Shown here one piece after another: positions 56,583-64,000 of a stretch of 64,000 nucleotides of DNA. Made by a program: the position numbers and the translations under genes. The DNA lies in assembly GCA_011037195.1 (NCBI GenBank), contig JAAEAF010005001.1, forward strand, positions 1-64,000, read 5' to 3'. Below the pieces are notes generated by a model. It saw only the letters and a program-made list of their open reading frames with translations. It had not been told where the DNA came from and did no database searches. Within the stretch, counting starts at the first letter, position 1. Every line of letters starts with the position of its first letter. The stretch is from Triatoma infestans. Taxonomy: Eukaryota > Arthropoda > Insecta > Hemiptera > Reduviidae.

Positions 56583-57259
56583 GTCGTATCATAAGCCTTC
56601 TCAAGGTCAAAGAACACGGCCAGCACATGCTCTCACATGCGTTTTGCACGTGGACCTCGGGTTGGCTCATTTGATCCAACGTGGAACGGTATCTGCGAAA
56701 GCATACGGGATCCCATCAATCCCTGGAGCAATATCTTCACATTAAGTTAACGCATTTTCTAATTCATGGGTGGTCAGCGGTTCATTTCAAGCGTCATTGA
56801 TGGCGGTGTCAAAGTCGAGTGGCTGTTGCTACACGTCACATTTTCGCCGGAGGAATTCGGCCGAGTAATTTTAATTGCTGAACACTTGCGCGAAGTGCCT
56901 GGCAAAGGCCTCAGCCACGTCTCCTGGCTCGGTGACGGCGACATCATTAATTTTTAGAGCTGTATCGATGGGGTTCTGCGTCCACCAGAGAGGGCTCCTA
57001 CTTTATCCCACACCTCCTTTAGTGTCGACGATGAAGAAATCTCGGACTCGTAGGAAGTGAGGGTTTCTCGTTTGCTTTTTTAATTATACGCCTCTCCCTG
57101 GCTCTTAGTCTTTTGAATTGTATTAAGTTGTCCTCCGTCGGGTACCTTTTAACCCTAAGAGCTTGCTTTTTGGCTGCTTTAGCTACTTTACACTCCGGGG
57201 TCTACCAAGGGACGGGGGGGGTCTTACGACTCTCCCACCAACTCGCGGTATTGAATCCC

Positions 57260-57920
57260 TGGCCACTTGTATAATTCCTGGTCACTTCTTAAAAATTATT
57301 TGCATCGAGAGTGACATGTCCTGTAAGGGATGGTGCCACTACTCTAGCGGAATACGCAGGCCAATTTGTGCTTTTGATATCGTATCTCCAAGGCGTTACA
57401 AAATTTGACCTAGAGATGGAGTTCGATACTAGGATTCGATAGTGATCACTATGGTACAAATCATCTAGGTGGTCCATTCCAAGCGTACGGCATATGGTGG
57501 GTTGTGGCAACACTCAATAGCACTAAAGCGCCCTGAGTGTGCATAAATATGTAGCTGTACCATTATTGAGGAGTATCATATTGCTATTACCTATAATCTC
57601 CTCAAGAGCTCTGCCTCGAGCATCAGTTCGAATTGACCCCCACCAGGTTTTGTGAGAATTAGAATCACCCATCGACAATCCGGAGAAGGGAGCTGCGAGA
57701 GCAGATTCTCCAGATCACCTCTGGCAGGTAAATACTGACTAAAGTGACCTGAAATGGTACAGCTAGGCGTTCGGCCACAGCTTGCAGATCAGTTTGCAGT
57801 TTAGCCGGCTGCTGGGGATACTCCGCATCACCACCGTGCGCCCTCCCACCTTGGGCGGGTTGTACCCCTTTACTATATATAATGTACCGGAGTTGATGTT
57901 TTGCTTTCGAACAGTGCACA
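57260..57920 (-). pseudogene. I-clade LINE endonuclease remnant
   Basis: Two broken frames. 57665-57919 reads GGRAHGGDA and KLQTDLQAVAERLAVPFQVT with SIYLPEV, the N-terminal half of an apurinic-type endonuclease. 57289-57513 reads ICRTLGMDHLDDLYHSDHYR, the conserved Ser-Asp-His end, then RYDIKSTNWPAYS, the start of the linker to the RT. The GDFN block between them is lost. Confidence 0.85.
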
Positions 57921-58448
57921 TCTATTGTTTTCGCTGCTGTTTATTTCAATTTTTTGTGAAGTTTTTTGATATTTTTTTTGTATATCGTATATCATACTTT
58001 TTGATTTTAATAGTTTCCAAGTGATTGATTGTGTTTTTTAGCAGAAGAAAGTGTTTATTTAATCATTCTAGTTTATTAAATAAAAAGTACATTTTGTGTA
58101 AATCAGAATTTGGACCCTAGTAGTGGGGACTGGCTAGTGACAAACAGTCTGTAAGTAAATAAGTGCAGTTTAAAATCTTTGAGTGGGAGAACAGTTTCTA
58201 TCTCACTCACTCTTCTACTTCTGTCTCTATTCACGGTCATCTGTTCAACTGCTTTTGATAAGACTGACTTTCTTATTAACTACCTTCTGTTGGCAGCACT
58301 GTATACAAGTATTTAAATTTAAATTTAAGTTGCAACTGCATTAGAATTAATCATTTTTTTTTTATTTTTAAAGTTTTATACCATTTCCAGTGGAATTTAT
58401 TTTTAATAATTTTTACTTTTTTCTTGCTTCTACGTTATTCACCTTTTT

Positions 58449-59407
58449 ATGTCACAAGAGGATTTTACTTCTGAACCTCGCTGTAATAACTCTAGAATTA
58501 AATGTGCTAGAAGTTCGCCTGAACTAGAATTGAAAGTTGCTAAGAAAGAACCAGTGGTGTTCTCTACAATGTCTGATAATTCCTCTCTCCTTCTATCTGG
58601 TGTGTCTATGTCACAACTCATGGATTCTATGGCAAAACTTATGAATAGTTTGTTGGATGATAAACTCGCAGCTCTAGCTTCCAAAGAAGAAGTCAATGCT
58701 TTACATATTGAGATTGTGTCTCTTAAAGAAGAAACCAGAAGCTGAGGAACGAGATGGAGGTTCTAAAAGCCTCAAGTAGAAGAAATATCGATTTCTTGGA
58801 TAACTTAGACAATCGTTGCCGCAGAAATAACTTGATATTTAGGGGTCTGAAGTACAATCCCGAAGATAATCTAAACAATTTAGTTTCCGAATTCTGTCAC
58901 CAAGTTTTGCAGGTGCAGATCATAGTAGAGAATATTCAAGTTTTTTCACTTGGTCCAAGAGGGACCCAAAACAGGCCTCTTTTGGTTACGTTTTCACGTT
59001 ATAGTGATAAACTAGCAGTTTTGAGATCTACTAAAAAACTGAAAAATTCTGGTTTTATATTACACCATGACTTTTCAGAGAATGTTCGCAGAAAAAGATC
59101 TAAACTTCTGTTAATTCGCAGAGAACTATTACGCTTGAAAAGTTCATTAAAAGTGACAGTGGTTAATGATCGTCTCTACATCGATTCTCATCGTTTTGAT
59201 TTTTGTCAGGTGAATGGTTTGAAATTTGGCTCGGAAAATGGTGCGGATAAGCTCAAGGATATTGTGGGCTTTGACATCTCCTCTTTCTTGTCTGCAGTTT
59301 CTTCGAATGCTCTGCCACGTGATTGCTTCTCCCGTACTTCTGCTTCGGTGAAGGGAGTTGTTCAACCTAAGGTCATCCCCAGCACTTCTGGAAAAATTGA
59401 TGGATGA
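58449..59407 (+). pseudogene. LINE ORF1, coiled coil plus RRM-like domain
   Basis: The first frame (58449-58745) begins MSQEDFTSEPRCNNSRIKCA and ends in a Leu/Ile/Val heptad helix (LASKEEVNALHIEIVSLKEE). A one-base frameshift at about 58735-58742 moves to a second frame, in which the helix continues (KLRNEMEVLKASSRRNIDFL). It is followed by the RNA-binding core: NRCRRNNLIFRGLKYN, PLLVTFSRYSDKLAVLRSTK, GFILHHDFSENVRRKRSKLL and a C-terminal piece. About 318 residues. This arrangement is that of esterase-free L1/Jockey-type ORF1 proteins, which form trimeric RNA chaperones. It ends in TGA at 59405-59407. Confidence 0.85.
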
Positions 59408-62400
59408 GATGTAACCGTCTGTCGGCATGTCCCAGACTGTATTGTTGAGCATATTCATTCCTTGTCTATTATTTCATACAACATCTGCGGTTTAAAAAGC
59501 TAAATTGTAAATGTTGATTTTTTGAATTCATTAAGAACATACGATATTTTTATTCTGTTAGAAACTTTTGTAGAAGAAAAAAAATTTGATTTCTATGAGA
59601 AGTTCTTTTCTAATTATAATTTACTTTGGGTTTCTGCTACTAGGTCTTCTAAATTCGGAAGACCTATGGGTGGAAGGGTATATGGTATTAAAAATAGCTC
59701 TTTTCCTAATACTCTTATTAATTATTGTAAACTAGATGGTGTTGACTTAATACGAATTAAAAACACAAATTTTGAAATATTTTTGTTGCCTGTATATTTG
59801 AACGCTTGGGAAGAAGATTTTTCTTACTTGTCTAATTTCCTAGAATTGATTGTAATCTTAAATTTATTTTAATGGGAGATTTCAATGTGAGAGTGGGTTC
59901 CTCACAGGAATTGCCAGGTGATTTGTTGATTAATAATCCCAATTGTCGCCATATGAGAAATTCAAAGGATAAAGTTCTTAATGGAAAAGGTTGCAAATTT
60001 ATAGATCTTTGCAATAGTCTAGATTTAATAATTTTAAATGGGCGATTTCAGGGTGATCTTCAAGGAGATTATACCTTTATTGGAAGTATGGGATGCTCAG
60101 TCAATGATCTGTGTTGCGTCCCCCTGGATTTTATCTCCAATATATTTAATTTCGGAGTATTATCTCTTAATTTCTCAGATCATCTCCCAATAGTTTTATC
60201 TCTAACTTTGTCTACCACTGCTAATCATGACACTTTACCTTTATTACCTCAGTTGATCTGGCGCGAGAGAGATGCGGAAATTTTTAAAAAAACTTTGGAA
60301 ACTAATGTAAATAGTATTTCTTCTTTTCCTAGTTGTAATAATGAATTTTTAACTGTTCTAGTGGATTTAATTAAATGTTCTTATCCTCATATCCCAGGTT
60401 GCTCTGATTTCATTAGATCAGTTCGTAAGATGAGTTGGTTTGATGGTAATTGTTTTCGAGCCAGAAAAAAATCCTTTGCTCTCTTAAATTTATTTCGTAA
60501 TTCTAATTCTGAATTAGTTAGAAAAGCGTATCTGGCCGCTAATTATTCATATAAATTAATCTGTTTAGAAAAGAAAAAAGAATTTTTTAAGTCGCTTACT
60601 GAACAGTTTATATCAGTTAAATGCTCAACAGATTTTTGGAATCTTGTTTCTCACTTTAAACGGAAATCGTTCATTTGTAGTTCTAAAATTTCTGTCACTG
60701 AATTAGTTACCCATTTCAAAAGTTTACTTAATCCACCACCTCCCTCCTCTACTGTATTATATGCCCAACCCTTGATTCATTCTTATGCTCTTGATTCCCC
60801 CTTCTCTCTCCAGGAATTAAATGCAGTTATTCAGAACTTAAAAAATAATAAGGCACCCGGTTTCGATCGTGTTACCTATGAGTTTTTCAAAAATTCCCCG
60901 GAGGTTTTTCACTCCCAAATGTTATCACTCTTCAATAGAATTTATGATTTTGAAGCTACCCCACCTTCTTTTGGTAGATCTATTATTTTCCCACTCTTCA
61001 AGCAGGGTAATGTGAATGAAATAAGTAACTATAGAGGAATCTCTTGCTTAGATGCAGTTGCTAAAATATTCACTGGTCTCTTGCTACGTCGTCTGGAATC
61101 GTTTGTTACAGACAACTCCCTTTTAAGTGAATTCCAGTCTGGTTTCAGACGTGGTTACTCCGCGATTGACAACTTGTTTGTTTTAACCAATATAATTAAG
61201 CTTAAATTTATGCGACCAGGGGGTAAGTTGTATTGTTTTTTTGTAGACCTAAAAGCAGCCTTCGATTCTGTAGATCACAATTCACTATTTTTGAAGCTCT
61301 TTAATCTTGGGGTTTCGTCCAAATTTATCAATACTTTGAAAAGTTTATATGCCCAGGCGTCTTCTGCTGTTAGGTACAAAGATGGCATTTCTGACTTTTT
61401 CAGAGTCACTTGTGGGGTTCGTCAGGGCTGCCTACTCAGTCCGATATTATTCTCGCTTTTTCTGGACGACTTACCTCTGGCCCTTGAAGGTGGTGTTCGT
61501 ATAGGTGGAGTCGCATTCAAGATATTAATGTATGCCGACGATGTGGTGCTTTTAGCGGATAACCCTACTACTCTCAAAAGAAATATTAAACTTTTAGAAT
61601 CTTATTGTGATCTCTGGAATTTATCCTTGAATTTAACAAAATCTAAAATTATGGTATTTCGGAAGGGAGGTAGACTTGCTTCTTCTGAACGTTGGCTTTA
61701 CAAGGGTTCACCCGTGGAAGTTGTTAATCAGTATAAATATCTGGGTGTTTTGCTGTCTACCCGATTATCTATGACTTCACACTTGAAAGATAGAATCTCT
61801 TCGGCCAAATTCGGGGTCAACAGGTTTTGGTCCGATTTCATCGCAAATAATTCAGTCCCGCCTTCGGCTAAATATACTTTTTTTAATGCAGTTTCTCGTA
61901 CCGTGGTTTGTTATGCCTGTCAGGTCTGGGGCTTTCAAAGGTATGAAGAATTAGAAAAGTTTCAAAGATTTTTTATTAAAAAAGTTTTCAGATTGCCTTC
62001 AGTGACCCCTAATTATATGCTTCCTATTGAAACGTCCACAACTCTTATTAAAGTTTTTACTTTTTCTCTACATTTTAGATACTGTCTCAGAATTCTTAAC
62101 TTGCCCGATTATCGCCTTCCCAAAATATTGGCTTTGGAGATTATTAAAAATAAAATTTCTTGGTTTAAGCATTGGTCTTCCTTAGCTCAGCGCTACTCTT
62201 GTGCATTTGATTCATCCATTGCAAATATGTCTAATTGGCGGACGCAACTAACGGCCATCGTACAAAGAATAGGGGTTCACCATCTTGAGGAGTGTGTGGA
62301 GTTGGCTCGTTGCTCTACGAGGTTTTTATTGTATAAAGAGTTGGATTATTCTGTCAAGCCTTGTAGCTTGATGTCCAACTCAACGAATCTAACGCTTAGT

Positions 62401-62703
62401 CAACTTGGTTGGCTATTCAGACTTCGTGGTGAGCTACTCTATTTAAATTATATCCCTTGGGTTGAGAGAAGTAACTCCTTGTGCTCGCTATGTAACTCTC
62501 GAGCGAGGGAGGATGTCTACCACTTTTTGGCAGACTGTTCCATTCTCTCCGAGATACGTAGGCTTTATGTTGGTTGCGGCAAATTATCTAGACCGGAGTT
62601 AATATTGATGCTCAATGGTGAAAACTGCATTGGGATTATTAATTTTGCGAGACACGCCTGGCAATATAGATATAATTTAATTATGGAATTTAATTTTGAT
62701 TGA
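59408..62703 (+). pseudogene. LINE ORF2, endonuclease and reverse transcriptase
   Basis: Open in the same frame as the end of ORF1. The endonuclease starts SIISYNICGLKS (about 59464), has an in-frame TAA at 59501-59503, then FILLETFVEEKKF. A frameshift at about 59845-59865 follows. The remaining 943-residue frame (59872-62703) is intact: MGDFNVRVGSS, GCSVNDLCCV, NFSDHLPIV, NNKAPGFDRVTYEFFK, IIFPLFKQGNVNEISNYRGI, SEFQSGFRRGYSAIDNL, FFVDLKAAFDSVDHN (61240-61275), GVRQGCLLSPILFSLFLDDL, YADDVVLLAD (61531-61560), a long thumb and C-terminal domain, and CSLCNSRAREDVYHFLADCS. All RT catalytic Asp residues are present. Confidence 0.93.
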
Positions 62704-62769
62704 GCTCTTTTTATATTATACTATTCAGGTTCTTTCTGTTATAACTAAATGTACTTAGTAATTCATAGT

Positions 62770-62880
62770 AGTTCATATGTTTAGTTTATTTTTTTTTTTA
62801 TATTTAGTTTATTTTTTAATATTTAGTTTATTTTTTTATATTTAGTTTATTTTTTTTTTTTATATTTAGTTTATTTCATA
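62770..62880. repeat. ATTTAGTTTATTTTTT tandem repeat in LINE 3' region
   Basis: Five units of about 18-25 bp, each ATATTTAGTTTA followed by a T-run of varying length. Lies between the ORF2 stop and the element's end. Confidence 0.9.
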
Positions 62881-63199
62881 TATTTTTATTTAAAAAAGAA
62901 AAAAAAATCATTTAATTTAAGTGAATAACTTTCTTTTTTCTGTGTATTATTACTATTTTATTTGTATTATTATTTTTCTTCTTCTTTTTTTTTTCTCAAC
63001 TTTTGTATTCCTTTATCAGCAGTTCTTGTCTTTAAATATTTATTCAATTTATATAACAATTTGTAATTGTTATTTTATATATGTATATCAACCTCCGGCA
63101 GACGGTTTACCATTGCCGTAGAATACTTTTTTCATTTTTATGTTTCTATTATAATTTCTTTTTGAAATAAAGTATTATTATTATTATTACTACCGGTTA

Positions 63200-63370
63200 T
63201 TGGCTCCCAAAACCTTCTCATCAGATGCAATGATAGTATCGCAACGGAATACTAAATTTCCAAACTTAGTGATTTTTGTTTTTGATATATTCTGTTACAC
63301 ACACACAAAGCAAACATTATTTTAAATGAAGATTATGGTATTCTGATGAACTCAAACTCTGATAGGAAGC
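63200..63370 (-). repeat. Dispersed repeat family A, weak fragment
   Basis: CGGAATACTAAATTTCCAAACT, TTTTTGTTTTTGATATATTCTG, TTACACACACACAAAGC and CATTATTTTAAATG parallel the reverse-orientation middle of the family. Low identity. Confidence 0.35.
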
Positions 63371-63614
63371 AGTTAATGCATTTATTTAGTTCGATCATCT
63401 ACAGAAGTATATGATTTTTGTTTCATTTGGTTATTTTACTTATAAAAATTCTATAAGCCTATTATAATTATTAATATTCATAAGGTACTTAAGTTCTTTT
63501 AATTGTATTTTGATTGGTTCAGCAACTCTTTTGTATAGGGCTATGCCCATGCAACAAATAAATTGAATTGAAAAATAAAAATCATATATAGAAAAATTTA
63601 AGCATCAAAATGGT

Positions 63615-64000
63615 TTCAAATCTTCTTCTTCTTCTTCTTATTCTAGTCCTCTTATCTATCCGAAGGTGTTTGCAAAATTAGAGGGTGGTTTGCAAAATTT
63701 CCGCCACTCTTCTCTGTTTTTCGACAAAGCCTTAGCCTTAGTCCAGCTGGTTCCTTTGGCACCTAATATCTTTTTTATACAAACCTTCCACGTGGTTCTT
63801 CTTCTTCTTCCTCTCGGTCTTTTTCCCGTGGGTCTTGCCTCGAGTGCTCTCCACGGTATCCTGTTTTCCAGCATTCGGTTTACGTGTCTGAACCATCTTA
63901 ATTGACCTCTGTTCACGATTTGTGTAAGGGGTTCAACTTTAAGACTGTTTCGTATCGCAATATTCCGAATTCTGTCTCTCCTGGTTTTACCCTCGACTTT
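63615..64000 (-). mobile_element. RTE-like LINE 3' end, continues beyond window
   Basis: Starts (3' end) at a CTT-repeat tail at 63622-63640, the same tail type as the RTE element ending at 52738. The minus-strand frame is open from 63656 to the window edge: KVEGKTRRDRIRNIAIRNSL, QLRWFRHVNRMLENRIPWRA, LEARPTGKRPRGRRRRTTWK and NREEWRKFCK. This is the C-terminal segment that follows the reverse transcriptase in RTE-type elements. A different family from the one at 48.7 kb. Confidence 0.88.
63656..64000 (-). pseudogene. RTE-like ORF2 C-terminus (partial at window edge)
   Basis: About 114 codons are open without a stop from the window end to 63656. The motif LRWFRHVNRM corresponds to LLKWDWAGHVARM of the 48.7 kb RTE, and KRPRGRRRRTTWK to RKRGRQFLRWNDD. 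Whether the rest is intact cannot be seen. Confidence 0.8.

Larger units (their letters stand above)
54975..57920 (-). mobile_element. I-clade LINE, degraded, ORF2 to 3' end
   Basis: Minus-strand element. Sense order: endonuclease (57920 to about 57270), linker and reverse transcriptase (about 57240 to 56250), C-terminal zinc segment (56020 to 55688) and the 3' untranslated region (55687 to 54975). That region holds an ATTCACGCTAATAAATAC-type array (about 55490-55600), a GGGGTTGAAA...TTTCAACCCC stem-loop (55428-55444) and a terminal GGGGCATTAATGACC...GTCGATGCCCC hairpin (about 54975-55005). No ORF1 is visible. The text at 57020-57240 (WWTPECKVAKAAKKQALRVK) is typical of I-type LINEs. Confidence 0.87.
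57925..63190 (+). mobile_element. LINE, best-preserved element of the window (about 5.2 kb)
   Basis: Plus-strand non-LTR retrotransposon with a leader (from about 57925), ORF1 (58449-59407), ORF2 (to 62703), an AT-rich 3' untranslated region with TATTTAGTTTATTTTTT repeats (62770-62880), a hairpin-like CCTCCGGCAGACGG segment near 63091 and an AATAAAGTATTATTATTATT tail at 63163-63190. Only four small lesions are visible in the coding part. No RNase H. Clade is not settled (Jockey/CR1/L2-like). The family recurs at 54.25-54.97 kb and, as a relative, at 41.6-43.2 kb. Confidence 0.9.

Noticed and set aside
57163..58024. Plus-strand frames at 56.4-58.0 kb
   Set aside because: Antisense to the I-clade LINE endonuclease and RT. 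They have no conserved motifs.

Overview
This 64 kb window looks like gene-poor, AT-rich nuclear DNA from an animal, most likely an arthropod. The evidence is the kind of repeats present: mariner, hAT, I-clade, RTE and CR1/Crack-like LINEs, Ty3/Gypsy and a tRNA-derived SINE, with many microsatellites. The species cannot be fixed from the sequence. I see no convincing host protein-coding exon, rRNA or functional tRNA gene. Every long open reading frame belongs to a retrotransposon, and all of them are broken or truncated. Layout: positions 1-9.6 kb are mostly anonymous AT-rich DNA with scattered copies of a dispersed repeat (here called family A), a 21-bp minisatellite and TA/GT microsatellites. 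At 9.67-10.92 kb there is a 3' fragment of an RNase H-bearing LINE (minus strand). At 11.6-12.57 kb lies the longest family A copy, with similar ends. A nearly complete LINE (minus, 15.1-18.7 kb) is followed by a full-length but inactivated mariner element with both TIRs and a TA target duplication (19.0-20.26 kb). The 20-30 kb part holds a tRNA-SINE, a GC-rich hAT-type MITE with a perfect 8-bp target duplication, a 33-bp minisatellite and copies of a second dispersed repeat (family B). A 5'-truncated CR1/Crack-like LINE lies at 30.3-33.0 kb (minus). From 40.2 to 47.2 kb there is a mosaic of at least eight element fragments joined edge to edge: a LINE 5' end, Gypsy integrase, LINE 3' ends in both orientations, an I-clade LINE tail, a Gypsy LTR with pol, and two SINEs. 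An RTE-clade LINE with ORF1 and ORF2 spans 48.7-52.7 kb (plus). A degraded I-clade LINE (minus, 55.0-57.9 kb) abuts the best-preserved element, a LINE at 57.9-63.2 kb (plus) with a 943-residue open endonuclease/reverse-transcriptase frame. The window ends inside another RTE-like 3' end (minus). How the parts relate: the I-clade LINE, the SINE and a 32-bp insertion at 48.7 kb share one short 3' hairpin. This suggests the SINE is mobilised by the LINE machinery and that the hairpin is the part recognised by the reverse transcriptase. Three plus-strand LINE copies (41.6, 54.3 and 57.9 kb) belong to one lineage ending in ATT-repeat tails. Families A and B are recurrent, non-coding and unassigned, and are the best candidates here for undescribed elements. 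Element boundaries are judged by eye and may be off by tens of bases.
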